Source: Deltaproteobacteria bacterium
GTDB taxonomy: Bacteria; Desulfobacterota; Deferrimicrobia; Deferrimicrobiales; Deferrimicrobiaceae
NCBI GenBank assembly: GCA_016218975.1
Contig: JACRCO010000001.1
Coordinates: forward strand, 1 to 64,000
Direction of reading: 5' to 3'
DNA length: 64,000 nt
The notes beneath the pieces are model-generated. The model did no database searches, had not been told where the DNA came from, and saw only the letters and a program-made list of their open reading frames with translations. This document shows positions 1-8,368 of the stretch, in pieces. The position numbers were made by a program, and so were the translations under genes. Position 1 is the stretch's first letter. Every line of letters begins with the position of its first letter.

Positions 1-130
1 GCGTCGGTGATCGCAAGTAAATCTATCCGATCCTGGAACGAATGAAGAATCGGTGATGATCAGGGCAAGCGGCTCTTCCTCGCTATTCGCTCGGCGGCCC
101 CTTGGAGTTCGACTCCCTGACGGGCACCAG

Positions 131-169
131 AAAATAAAATAGGGAGCATCGGTGTTATCCGTGCTCCCT
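131..169 (-). terminator. Rho-independent terminator of the truncated tRNA-Leu copy
   Basis: A perfect 8-bp stem, AGGGAGCA (141-148) with TGCTCCCT (162-169), is followed on the minus strand by a T-rich tract (complement of 131-140). It lies just downstream of the 22-nt tRNA-Leu 3' remnant at 180-201, as the intact tRNA's terminator does, so it is probably a relic of a once complete tRNA transcription unit. Confidence 0.7.
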
Positions 170-338
170 GTGGCTTTTCTGGTGCCGAAGAGGGGAGTCG
201 ACCGGCTCGCGCTCGGCCATCCATGGCCTCCGTCCGCCGGCGGCCGCGGGGCCTGACGCCGCCATCCATGGCGGCTCTTCCTCGCTATTCGCTCGGCGGC
301 CCCTTGGAGTTCGACTCCCTGCAGGGCACCATGAAACG

Positions 339-371
339 AAAAAGGGAGCGCAGGCAAACGCCGACGCTCCC
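339..371 (-). terminator. Rho-independent terminator of tRNA-Leu
   Basis: A 7-bp stem, GGGAGCG (344-350) with CGCTCCC (365-371), is followed on the minus strand by five T residues (complement of 339-343). It begins about 11 nt after the CCA end of the tRNA-Leu, the expected place for the end of that short transcript. Confidence 0.8.
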
Positions 372-381
372 GGATGTTTCA

Positions 382-468
382 TGGTGCCGAAGAGGGGAGT
401 CGAACCCCTACACCCTTGCGGGCACTAGACCCTGAATCTAGCGCGTCTGCCAGTTCCGCCACTTCGGC
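382..468 (-). tRNA. tRNA-Leu (anticodon CAG)
   Basis: An 87-nt class II tRNA with encoded CCA (plus-strand TGG at 382-384). The acceptor stem GCCGAAG pairs with CTTCGGC. The anticodon stem CTAGA/TCTAG encloses the seven-base loop TTCAGGG, giving anticodon CAG, which reads CUG leucine codons. A long variable arm (TGCCCGCAAGGGTGT) marks a leucine-type class II tRNA, and the T-arm has the GGTTCGACTCC form. A canonical promoter lies upstream (494-521) and a terminator just downstream. It is transcribed away from rnr. Structure was read by eye; a covariance-model scan would confirm it. Confidence 0.95.
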
Positions 469-493
469 ACTTCACCGGATACGAGGAAATAGG

Positions 494-521
494 ATTATAG
501 CAAAGCGCGCGCGGCAGGCAA
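494..521 (-). promoter_or_regulatory. Sigma-70 promoter of tRNA-Leu
   Basis: On the minus strand an extended -10 TGCTATAAT (TATAAT = complement of 494-499) lies 16 bp from a -35-like TTGCCT (complement of 516-521). Transcription would start near 487, about 19 nt before the mature tRNA 5' end at 468, a normal leader for a tRNA. Confidence 0.7.
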
Positions 522-582
522 CACGGAAAGTGGTGGCGGAAATTGGCGGCGAAAAGGGTAGGATGAGTTCGAGGAGGACAGT

Positions 583-2823
583 GTGAGAGGCAGGGAATAC
601 TGGGAGGAATGGCTCCGCCGGAACGCCGACGCATTCCGCTCGAAGGCGGAAAGCATCCGGGACTGGTACCGGCTTGCGGGCGTATCGAAGGGTGAGCGGC
701 GGATGTTCCGTGCCGCGATGAAGAGCGTGGGCGAAGCGGGAGGCAGGCGCGGAAAGGGAAGGCACGGGCCCCGAAGGCCGGGGGGCGAAGCCGCGCACCC
801 GGAAACGCCGTACGCAGGCGCTGACAGACACCGCAGAGAAGAAAACGCCGGGCCGGTGCGGGAAGGACGGCTGCGGTTTACGCGGGAAGGGAGGCCGCTC
901 GTCATTCCGGATTCCCGGGATGAGCCTGCAATCCGCATTCCCGGCCATGCGCTCTCCGGCGCCTGGCCGAAGGACCGCGTCCGCGTCCGGCTGGAACGGC
1001 GCAGGGGAGGCATGCCCCCGTCCGGACGCATCGTCCAGGTCGTGGAACGCGGGATCCGTCTCTTCGTGGGCCGTTATTCCCCGATCGGAGCGCGCGATTT
1101 CGTGAGGTTCCGCGACCGGGAGGCGGACCTGCACCTGCCGGTGACGGTCCCGGAAGACCTGGAACCACAGGCGAACGACCTCGTGCTGGCGGAAGTCGAC
1201 CGGTATCCGCGCGGCGGGGAAGAGGGACACGCTCAGATCATCAGGGTTCTCGGCAAGGATTACGACATGGGTACGATCTTCCTCGCGGTCGTCTGCGCCA
1301 GGGACGTACCCGTCGAATTTTCCGATGGAGCGATAAATGAAGCAAAGGATATCCCTCATGTCGTACGTTTCCCCATTGCGCGGTTGAGGGATAGCGATGC
1401 GCACGAAACGGTTGAGCGTGTCGACCTTCGCGATTATCCTTTCGTGACCATCGACGGCGACGATGCGCGCGATTTCGACGACGCCGTCTGCCTGGTGCAG
1501 GAACACGGCCGTGCAAGGATCCTCGTGGCGATCGCCGACGTATCACGCTACGTTGCCTTGGGGTCCCGGCTCGACCGGGATGCCTTTGAGCGTGGCACCA
1601 GCGTATACTTTCCGGACCGTGCCGTACCGATGCTTCCCCCGGCCCTTTCGGAGGGCGTGTGCAGTCTGAAGCCGGGCGTGAACCGGCTGACGATGACGGT
1701 GGATATCCCGCTCGACGCGTACGGCCGCCCCGGACGCGCATCATTCTATCCCTCGGTGATTCGAAGCCGCGCACGTCTGACCTATGGAGAGGTGCATGCG
1801 TTCCTGACCGGCGGAGGAGCGGGCGCCGTCAAGGGAGCGATCCCGCCGGAAATCGGGAAAATGCTGAGGTCGATGGAGGCGGCGGCCGGACGCCTTACGC
1901 TTGCGCGCTCGGACCGCGGGGCGCTCGACTTCGACCTTCCCGAGGCGAAGATCGTCGTGGAGAACGATTTCCCGGCGAGGGTCGAGGCGTATCCACGATG
2001 GGAGGCGCACAGGCTCATCGAGGAGTTCATGCTGCTGGCGAACACGGCGGTTGCGGAATTCCTCTCCGAAAAGGGTTTCACGTTCCTGTCCCGCATTCAC
2101 GAACCGCCGGCGGAGGACCGGATGGAAGAATTCGAGGACGCCGCGGCGAGGCTCCTGCGGCGCGCGAAGGTCACCGAGCGCAGGGACGTTTCATCCCGCC
2201 TCCAGGCGTGGACCGAGGCTGCCCGCGGCGGTAAATACGAAAGATACATCAACGTGCTTATGTTGCGCAGCCTCATGCTGGCCCGTTACGGGCCCGAGCA
2301 GGCGGGGCATTTCGGGCTTGCGCTCTCCCAATATACTCACTTCACATCGCCGATCAGGCGTTATCCGGACCTTGTCGTCCACCGCGTCCTCAAGGCGGCG
2401 CTTGGTGAAAAGAGTCTCTCGGCCTACGCGTCCGGTCTAAAGGAGAGCGCGGGCGAGATCGGACGGCACTTGAGCGCGCGCGAAAGGGCCGCGATGGACG
2501 CCGAGCGCGACGTCGAGCAGCGGGCCAAGGCGCTGCATCTTTCGAAAAGGACGGGAGAGACGTTCACCGGCGTCATCTCTTCTATCGTCGGTTACGGATT
2601 CTTCGTGGAACTTGCCGAATGCTTTGCGGAGGGGTTCGTCCACATATCGAGCCTGCGAGACGACGATTACCGCTATTCGGCGGAACGGGGTGAGTGGTTC
2701 GGGACCCTTCGGAAGACGCGATTCTCGCTGGGCGACCGCCTGCGCGTGCGGTTGCGCCGCGCCGACGTGGAACGTGGCGAAATCGATCTCGTTTACGTTG
2801 AAAAGCTGCCGGATACCGCCTAA
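583..2823 (+). CDS. rnr: Ribonuclease R (RNB-family 3'-5' exoribonuclease)
   Basis: 746 aa. RNase R degrades structured RNA processively from the 3' end and takes part in rRNA and mRNA quality control. The central RNB nuclease domain carries the metal-binding motif DGDDARDFDDAV near residues 290-302, followed by VAIADVSRYV and the typical SEGVCSLKPG region. A C-terminal S1 RNA-binding domain starts near residue 659 (GVISSIVGYGFFVEL). The start is GTG at 583 with a strong GAGGAGG site 5 nt upstream. The N-terminal 100 residues are basic and poorly conserved. There is no lysine-rich C-terminal tail of the E. coli type. It is the first gene of a co-directional group with the response regulator and valS (23- and 16-base gaps). 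Confidence 0.95.
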   Translation: MRGREYWEEWLRRNADAFRSKAESIRDWYRLAGVSKGERRMFRAAMKSVGEAGGRRGKGRHGPRRPGGEAAHPETPYAGADRHRREENAGPVREGRLRFTREGRPLVIPDSRDEPAIRIPGHALSGAWPKDRVRVRLERRRGGMPPSGRIVQVVERGIRLFVGRYSPIGARDFVRFRDREADLHLPVTVPEDLEPQANDLVLAEVDRYPRGGEEGHAQIIRVLGKDYDMGTIFLAVVCARDVPVEFSDGAINEAKDIPHVVRFPIARLRDSDAHETVERVDLRDYPFVTIDGDDARDFDDAVCLVQEHGRARILVAIADVSRYVALGSRLDRDAFERGTSVYFPDRAVPMLPPALSEGVCSLKPGVNRLTMTVDIPLDAYGRPGRASFYPSVIRSRARLTYGEVHAFLTGGGAGAVKGAIPPEIGKMLRSMEAAAGRLTLARSDRGALDFDLPEAKIVVENDFPARVEAYPRWEAHRLIEEFMLLANTAVAEFLSEKGFTFLSRIHEPPAEDRMEEFEDAAARLLRRAKVTERRDVSSRLQAWTEAARGGKYERYINVLMLRSLMLARYGPEQAGHFGLALSQYTHFTSPIRRYPDLVVHRVLKAALGEKSLSAYASGLKESAGEIGRHLSARERAAMDAERDVEQRAKALHLSKRTGETFTGVISSIVGYGFFVELAECFAEGFVHISSLRDDDYRYSAERGEWFGTLRKTRFSLGDRLRVRLRRADVERGEIDLVYVEKLPDTA

Positions 2824-2846
2824 AATGGAGCGGTTCGGGAGGGTCC

Positions 2847-3866
2847 ATGGGAAAGAAAATACTTCTCGCCGAAGACAGCTCGACGATCCGTAAGGTATTC
2901 GAGCTGGCTTTTGCCCGGTCGGACATTTCCCTGACGATGGTCGAAAACGGGAACGACGCGGTGCGGCTTGCCCGCGAAACGGCCCCCGATCTCGTCGTGG
3001 CCGATGTGACGCTCCCGGATCGGGACGGCTTCCAGGTGGCCGAAGAACTCGGCGCGTCCGGTAAAGGATGCCGGTGCCCCGTGCTGATCCTTTCCGGTAC
3101 GCTCTTTCCTTTCGATGAGGAAAAATTCAGGAAATGCGGCGCCCGCGGCGTTCTCTTCAAGCCGTTCGAGTCCCGGGAACTTGCCGAGAAGGTGCTGGAG
3201 ATGCTGGAATTCGGTGAGGAAGAAGCCGCCGCCGCGAAGGAGAAGGCCGAGCCCCCTCCCGGCGAGCCGTGGGATTTCAGCGACGTCATGGAGGAAGTGG
3301 ACAAGGAAGGCGGGGCTCCGGCCGAGGTCCCACAACACGTGGAAGATTTCCTTCCGGGTTCGCCGCGCGGCACGCAGGTGCCCCAGGGAGGGCTTTCCCT
3401 CGGAGAGTTCGACGTTTCCATCGAAGATATCGAAAAATCGCCCTCGGGGGAGCCGGCGGCGGACATCGAAGGGAATCCCTTGGCGGATGCCCCGCCCGCG
3501 GTCACCGACATCGAGACCGCTCTCGAAGCGGCGGAGGAGCTCGAGGAATTGGAGAACCTCGAAGAGGTGGACCTGCTCGATAAGGAAGCCGCCAAACCCG
3601 CGCCGCCCGAACCCGGCCCCGGGGCGGAGAGCGGGCCGAGAGCGCAATTTTCCGGCCGTGCCCAGGAAATCTTCGAGAAGGTGGCGGCGGAAGCGGTGGA
3701 GAAGGTGATGTGGGAGTTCATGGAGCGTTTCTCCGCGGAGTTTTCCCAAAGGATCCGGGAGTCCGTCGAAGCGGTGGCATGGGAGGTCATCCCCCCGACG
3801 GCGGAAGCGCTGATTCGCGAGGAAATCGCACGGATCCGCGAGCGGACCGAAAAAAAATCCTCCTGA
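2847..3866 (+). CDS. Response regulator with long acidic linker and C-terminal helical region
   Basis: 339 aa. Residues 1-120 form a CheY-like receiver: acidic pair E9/D10, phosphoacceptor D53 in VADVTLP, S83 in LILSGT and K105 in LFKPF. About 130 residues of Pro/Glu/Ala-rich acidic linker follow (roughly 125-255). The last 80 residues (about 258-339, beginning AQEIFEKV) are predicted amphipathic helix rich in Glu, Arg and Val. No DNA-binding or enzymatic output domain is recognisable, and no histidine kinase is nearby. It sits between rnr and valS with very short gaps, so it is probably co-transcribed. The C-terminal helix may be a protein-docking or oligomerisation segment, as in some deltaproteobacterial motility regulators; that role is inferred. 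Confidence 0.8.
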   Translation: MGKKILLAEDSSTIRKVFELAFARSDISLTMVENGNDAVRLARETAPDLVVADVTLPDRDGFQVAEELGASGKGCRCPVLILSGTLFPFDEEKFRKCGARGVLFKPFESRELAEKVLEMLEFGEEEAAAAKEKAEPPPGEPWDFSDVMEEVDKEGGAPAEVPQHVEDFLPGSPRGTQVPQGGLSLGEFDVSIEDIEKSPSGEPAADIEGNPLADAPPAVTDIETALEAAEELEELENLEEVDLLDKEAAKPAPPEPGPGAESGPRAQFSGRAQEIFEKVAAEAVEKVMWEFMERFSAEFSQRIRESVEAVAWEVIPPTAEALIREEIARIRERTEKKSS

Positions 3867-3882
3867 AAGTCCTCTAAAGGAA

Positions 3883-6531
3883 ATGGCAGGCAAGGAAACG
3901 GACAAGGCCTACGACCCGAAAGGGATCGAGGAAAAATGGTACGCCTTCTGGGTCGGGAAGGGGTTGTTTCACGCCGATCCCTCCCGGCCAGGGGATGCCT
4001 ATACGATCGTCATCCCTCCTCCCAACGTAACCGGCTCCCTCCACATGGGGCATGCGCTGAACGTGACGCTACAGGACGTCCTGATACGCTACCGGATCAT
4101 GACGGGATGCAACGCCCTGTGGCTGCCGGGGACCGACCATGCGGGGATCGCCACGCAGAACGTCGTGGAGCGGCTTCTCGCGAAAGAGGGGATCGGCAGG
4201 CAGGATCTCGGCAGGGAGGCGTTCGTCGAGCGGGTTTGGAAATGGAAGGAGGAGAGCGGCGGCGTCATCCTCCGGCAACTGAAGCGGCTGGGCGCCTCCT
4301 GCGACTGGGAGCGGGAGCGGTTCACGATGGACGAAGGCCTGTCGCGCGCCGTCCGCGAGGCCTTCACCCGCCTTTACAGGAAGGGGCTGATCTACCGGGG
4401 GCGCTACATCATCAACTGGTGCCCGCGCTGCCGCACGGCCCTTTCCGACCTCGAGGTTACCTACGAGGAAACGAAGGGGGCCCTTTACTACATAAGGTAT
4501 CCGGAGATGTCCGGCCGCCGCAGCGTGGTGGTGGCGACGACACGCCCCGAGACGATGCTCGGCGACACGGCTGTCGCCGTGAACCCGAAGGATGAACGGT
4601 TCGAAGGGCGCGTCGGATCGACGCTCCGGCTTCCGCTCATGGGCCGCCCCATCCCGCTGATCGCCGACGAGATGGTGGACAGGGAGTTCGGGACGGGCGC
4701 GGTGAAAATCACTCCATCGCATGATCCCAACGACTTCGAGGTGGCGAAACGCCATGAGCTTCCTTCGGTGCGCGTCATCGACGAATCGGGGAAAATGACC
4801 CCGGAAGCGGGGGCCTTCGCGGGGATGGACCGGTTCGCCTGCCGCCAGGCGGTCGTGGACAAGCTTGGCGAGGAAGGGCTCCTGGAAAAGGTCGAGCCGT
4901 ACCTCCACAATGTGGGACATTGCTACCGATGCCGCACGATCGTGGAGCCCGCCGAGAGCATCCAGTGGTTCGTCAGAACCAAGCCGTTGGCGGAACCGGC
5001 GATCCGCGCCGTGAAAACGGGGGAGACTCGAATCGTTCCGTCCCAGTGGGAGAAGACCTATTTCGAATGGATGGAAAACATCCGCGACTGGTGCATATCC
5101 CGCCAGATCTGGTGGGGACACCGGATCCCCGCCTGGCATTGCGCCGGCTGCGGACAGACGACCGTCGCGGCCGACGCTCCGGACAGATGCTCCTTCTGCG
5201 GGTCCGCGAGCCTCCGGCAGGAGGACGACGTGCTGGACACGTGGTTCTCCTCCGCGCTGTGGCCGTTTTCGACGCTTGGATGGCCGGACGAAACCGAAGA
5301 CATGGCCCGCTACTACCCGACGTCCGCGCTCGTCACCGGGTTCGACATCCTCTTCTTCTGGGTCGCCCGGATGATGATGATGGGGATCGCGTTCACGGGG
5401 AAGGCGCCTTTCCGCGACGTCGTGATCCACGCCCTTGTGAGGGACGTCAAGGGCGAAAAGATGAGCAAGACGCGCGGAAACGTAATCGACCCGCTCGAGG
5501 TGATGGACCGCTACGGGACGGACGCCTTCCGTTTCACGCTGGTGGCGCTGGCCGCGCAGGGCCGCGACATCCGGATGTCCGACGACCGCGTGGAAGGGTA
5601 CCGCAACTTCATGAACAAGATCTTCCAGGCGGCGAGGTTCGTGGGGATGCACGTCGACGGGGAGACGCCGCGGGAACTTCCGGCGGAGCTTTCCGTCGTG
5701 GACCGCTGGATCCTGTCGCGCCTCCAGCGCGCCGCCGACGGGATTCGCCGGGGGATCGAGGAGTACCGCTTCAACGACGCGGGCTCGGCGTTCTACCAGT
5801 TCACGTGGCACGAGTTCTGCGACTGGTACGTGGAGATGATCAAGCCGTCGCTGTCCCCGGATGCCGACCCGGCGGTGCGCCGCGACCAGCGCGCTGTCCT
5901 TCTCAGGGCGTTCGAAACGATCCTCGCCCTCGGGCACCCGTTCATCCCCTTCCTGACGGAGGAACTCTGGCACGCCCTGCCCGGGGAGCGGGACAGCATC
6001 CTGCGGCGGGGATACCCGGCGGCCGACACGTCGAGGATAGACGTCGACGTCGAAGAGGACATGGGAAAGCTGATGGAAGTCATCCGGGCCGTGCGCAACA
6101 TCCGCAGCGAGCTTAACGTTCCTCCGGCCAGGAAAGTGGAAGTCCGGCTGAAGGGCCAGGTTGAGGAGCAGGCTTTCCTGCGAGAGCACGAGGAGATACT
6201 GCGGCGGCTCGCCCGCGCGGAGAAGATCGTCTACAAGGATCCCGAGTACATACCGGTGCAGGACGCGACCGCTGTCGTCAACGACATCGAAGTTTGCCTC
6301 CCGCTTGCGGGCCTTATCGACTTCGATCAGGAAGCTAAACGGCTCCGGAAGGAGATCGACAAGGCCGAGGCCGAGCGCGTCCTTGTGACGAAGAAGCTCG
6401 CGAACGAAAAGTTCACGGCGAGCGCACCGCAGGACATCGTCGAAGCCCACCGCGTCCGCAAGACAGATCTCGAGGAGAAGCTTTCCAAGCTGTCCAGGAA
6501 CCTGGACCTGGTCACCCGCTACCTGTCATGA
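3883..6531 (+). CDS. valS: Valyl-tRNA synthetase
   Basis: 882 aa, normal for the family. It charges tRNA-Val with valine and edits mischarged threonine. Class I signatures are clear: HMGH at residues 54-57 (HIGH motif, after PPNVTGSL) and KMSKT at 526-530. The CP1 editing domain lies between them. The anticodon-binding domain follows, and the last 70 residues are a charged coiled-coil arm (EAKRLRKEIDKAEAE). Cysteine pairs in the connective region (CPRC, CYRC, CAGC, CSFC) are typical zinc-like sites of bacterial class I synthetases. The start ATG is 16 bases after the upstream stop, and the 3' end overlaps nadC by 4 bases. Confidence 0.97.
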   Translation: MAGKETDKAYDPKGIEEKWYAFWVGKGLFHADPSRPGDAYTIVIPPPNVTGSLHMGHALNVTLQDVLIRYRIMTGCNALWLPGTDHAGIATQNVVERLLAKEGIGRQDLGREAFVERVWKWKEESGGVILRQLKRLGASCDWERERFTMDEGLSRAVREAFTRLYRKGLIYRGRYIINWCPRCRTALSDLEVTYEETKGALYYIRYPEMSGRRSVVVATTRPETMLGDTAVAVNPKDERFEGRVGSTLRLPLMGRPIPLIADEMVDREFGTGAVKITPSHDPNDFEVAKRHELPSVRVIDESGKMTPEAGAFAGMDRFACRQAVVDKLGEEGLLEKVEPYLHNVGHCYRCRTIVEPAESIQWFVRTKPLAEPAIRAVKTGETRIVPSQWEKTYFEWMENIRDWCISRQIWWGHRIPAWHCAGCGQTTVAADAPDRCSFCGSASLRQEDDVLDTWFSSALWPFSTLGWPDETEDMARYYPTSALVTGFDILFFWVARMMMMGIAFTGKAPFRDVVIHALVRDVKGEKMSKTRGNVIDPLEVMDRYGTDAFRFTLVALAAQGRDIRMSDDRVEGYRNFMNKIFQAARFVGMHVDGETPRELPAELSVVDRWILSRLQRAADGIRRGIEEYRFNDAGSAFYQFTWHEFCDWYVEMIKPSLSPDADPAVRRDQRAVLLRAFETILALGHPFIPFLTEELWHALPGERDSILRRGYPAADTSRIDVDVEEDMGKLMEVIRAVRNIRSELNVPPARKVEVRLKGQVEEQAFLREHEEILRRLARAEKIVYKDPEYIPVQDATAVVNDIEVCLPLAGLIDFDQEAKRLRKEIDKAEAERVLVTKKLANEKFTASAPQDIVEAHRVRKTDLEEKLSKLSRNLDLVTRYLS

Positions 6532-7352
6532 TTCACCCGCTGGAGTACGAGGAGCTGGTCCGCATGGCGCTGCGGGAAGATGCGCCGTTCGGCGATCCTT
6601 TCGGCGAATCCCTGAAAGGCGAGGCGGCCGGAAACTTCATTGCGGGGGGAGTCGGCGTGTTCTGCGGAGGGCCGGTGGCCGTCGAGGTCTTCCGGCAAGT
6701 CGACCCTTCCGTGTCGGCGGCTTTCGTCGAGGAGGGGAAGCGCCTGCAGCCGGGCGAACGGGTCGGCGAGGCGCGCGGGCCTGCGGGGTCGCTGCTGCGC
6801 GGGGAACGCGTGGCGCTGAATTTTCTCCAGAAGCTCTCGGGCGTGGCGACCTGTACGGCCCGGTACGTTGAGAGGGCCGCCGCCTATGGCACTCGCATCC
6901 TCGACACACGCAAAACCACGCCCCTTTTTCGGGCGCTGGAAAAGTACGCAGTCCGCACCGGAGGGGGCGCAAACCACCGGTTTTCCCTTTCCGACGGAAT
7001 CCTGATCAAGGAGAACGGGATCCGGGCGGCGGGAGGGATCGCCGAAGCGGTCGAGGCCGCACGCCGGGCCGTTCCGCACCTTGCCCGCGTGGAAGTGGAA
7101 GTGGAAACGCTGGAGGACGCGGAAACCGCGATCGCCGCCGGGGCGGACGCGATTCTCCTGGACAACATGCCGCCCGAGAAGGTTGGAGAAGCGGTTCGCC
7201 GTTTCGGCGGAAGCGTCTTCCTGGAAGCCTCCGGCGGAATCCGTCTGGAGAACGTGGAACTGTACGCGCGGACCGGTGTCGACGCCGTCTCCATAGGCGC
7301 GCTTACCCATTCCGCTCCTGCGCTCGACATATCCTTCGAGTTGCTTCCGTGA
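6528..7352 (+). CDS. nadC: Quinolinate phosphoribosyltransferase (decarboxylating)
   Basis: 274 aa. It converts quinolinate and PRPP to nicotinate mononucleotide in de novo NAD synthesis. Family motifs: LNFLQKLSGVAT, DTRKTTPLFRALEKYAV and GGGANHRFSLSDGILIKENG in the first two thirds, EVEVETLEDA with LLDNM in the barrel, and the C-terminal ASGGIRLENV. The ATG overlaps the valS stop (ATGA), so translation is probably coupled. nadA and nadB are not in the window. Confidence 0.95.
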   Translation: MIHPLEYEELVRMALREDAPFGDPFGESLKGEAAGNFIAGGVGVFCGGPVAVEVFRQVDPSVSAAFVEEGKRLQPGERVGEARGPAGSLLRGERVALNFLQKLSGVATCTARYVERAAAYGTRILDTRKTTPLFRALEKYAVRTGGGANHRFSLSDGILIKENGIRAAGGIAEAVEAARRAVPHLARVEVEVETLEDAETAIAAGADAILLDNMPPEKVGEAVRRFGGSVFLEASGGIRLENVELYARTGVDAVSIGALTHSAPALDISFELLP

Positions 7353-7978
7353 GAAGAACGCTCCTCTTCGCCGCGGTCTTCCTTGCGATCGCGGAGACCT
7401 GCATCGCGGCCCCTCCCGGTTACCGGCTGATCGAAGCGGCGGCCGCCTCCGTAAACGGCGAGGTTATCTTCCTGTCGGATGTCGAGAGAGAGGCCTGTTT
7501 CAGCCGGTGCGGCGCGGTCCCCGGCCAGCCGGCCGTGGAGCTCGCGTTTGCCGACGCCCGCCAACGGCTCGTCTCAGACACCCTGGTGCTGCAGGAGCAG
7601 AAAAAACTGGGCCTGGGGGGAGTGGACAACGCCGCGATCGCAGCTGCCGCCTCGGAAATCGAAGCAAGGATGAAACGATGCGCCTCCCCTTGCGCGGCGT
7701 CGGTTTCGGAAAAGGATGCCCGTGAGCTCGCGTCGCGAAGGCTTATGGTGCGTGACTTCCTGGAAAGGAGCGTCGCCGTCTTCATCGATGTGAACGAGGA
7801 AGAGGTGCAGCGGGAAATCGAAAGGAGGTCCCGCGCCGGCGCGCAACCCGGAGATCTTGCGCCGGAAAAGGTGCGCAAATCGCTCTATGAGGCGAAGGCC
7901 GCCGACGAGATCCGAAACTGGTTCGGCCGGGCCGCATCGAAATCCAGGATCGTATTATCCCCCCAGGTGGAGCGATGA
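7349..7978 (+). CDS. SurA-N-like periplasmic protein without a recognisable PPIase domain
   Basis: 209 aa. An N-terminal signal peptide (RRTLLFAAVFLAIAETCIA, cleavage about residue 20) is followed by AAASVNGEVIFLSDVERE, the opening of SurA/parvulin-type chaperones, and then a mostly helical region. SurA-type proteins fold outer-membrane proteins in the periplasm. No parvulin PPIase domain follows: the protein ends soon after a helix rich in Glu and Arg (NEEEVQREIERRS). The GTG start overlaps the nadC stop and the 3' end overlaps queD by 4 bases. The family assignment rests on the N-terminus, so a chaperone role is an inference. Confidence 0.65.
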   Translation: MRRTLLFAAVFLAIAETCIAAPPGYRLIEAAAASVNGEVIFLSDVEREACFSRCGAVPGQPAVELAFADARQRLVSDTLVLQEQKKLGLGGVDNAAIAAAASEIEARMKRCASPCAASVSEKDARELASRRLMVRDFLERSVAVFIDVNEEEVQREIERRSRAGAQPGDLAPEKVRKSLYEAKAADEIRNWFGRAASKSRIVLSPQVER

Positions 7979-8358
7979 AAAAGGAGCTGTACACACTTGC
8001 CGTCCGCTCATCGTTCGCGGCGGCACATCGGTTGCGGGACTACGAAGGGAACTGCGAACGCCTGCACGGCCACAACTGGCAGGTCGAGGCGCTCGTGGAG
8101 TCGGAGGAGCTGGACGCCAGGGGAATGGCGCTCGATTTCCGCGAGATGAAAGGCGCGCTGAACGACATCATTTCGCGGCTGGATCACAAGTATCTGAACG
8201 AAATCCCGCCGTTCGACGCGCAGAACCCGTCGTCCGAATCAATCGCCAAATACATATTCGATGAAATGGAACGGAAGATCCCCGGACCGGCCCGGCTCGC
8301 CCGCGTCATCGTGTGGGAATCCGACGACGCCCGCGCGGAGTTCTCCCGCCGGTCTTGA
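7975..8358 (+). CDS. queD: 6-carboxy-tetrahydropterin synthase / 6-pyruvoyl-tetrahydropterin synthase homologue
   Basis: 127 aa. QueD makes 6-carboxy-5,6,7,8-tetrahydropterin from dihydroneopterin triphosphate, an early step to preQ0 and queuosine. Visible motifs: FAAAHRL (first zinc histidine), CERLHGHNW (catalytic Cys and the HGH zinc ligands), LDFREMK, LDHKYLNE and PSSESIAKYIF. This is the short bacterial QueD type. It is the last gene of the rnr-valS group and overlaps the upstream gene by ATGA. queA and tgt, which act later in queuosine synthesis, lie at 37490-39839. Confidence 0.9.
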   Translation: MKKELYTLAVRSSFAAAHRLRDYEGNCERLHGHNWQVEALVESEELDARGMALDFREMKGALNDIISRLDHKYLNEIPPFDAQNPSSESIAKYIFDEMERKIPGPARLARVIVWESDDARAEFSRRS

Positions 8359-8368
8359 GGGCTTTTCC

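Larger units (their letters stand above)
69..403. repeat. 202-bp tandem duplication of a tRNA-Leu 3'-end/terminator unit
   Basis: Two directly repeated units with a 202-base offset. Positions 69-119 and 271-321 are identical over 51 bases, and 180-201 and 382-403 are identical over 22 bases. Between these blocks each unit holds a different hairpin terminator. The 22-base block is the 3' end of a minus-strand tRNA-Leu (T-arm, acceptor 3' strand and CCA). In the right-hand unit it continues into the intact tRNA; in the left-hand unit it breaks off at 201 into GC-rich DNA. In each unit the sequence GGCACCA, with flanking bases, recurs inverted around the terminator (123-134 with 175-186; 325-337 with 376-388), giving a long nested palindrome. 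The left unit looks like a remnant of a second tRNA-Leu, or of an integration/excision event at the tRNA 3' end. Confidence 0.8.

Noticed and set aside
1-45. A plus-strand open frame from the window edge, ending with TGA at 43-45 (14 residues)
   Set aside because: Too short to identify; it could be the end of an upstream gene but nothing supports that.
180-201. Second tRNA-Leu gene
   Set aside because: Only the 3' terminal 22 nt are present; it is a remnant, reported as part of the duplication.
292-330. Plus-strand T-arm-like sequence ending in CACCA (also at 90-128)
   Set aside because: The T-stem does not pair properly and no 5' half or anticodon arm is present, so it is not a tRNA gene.
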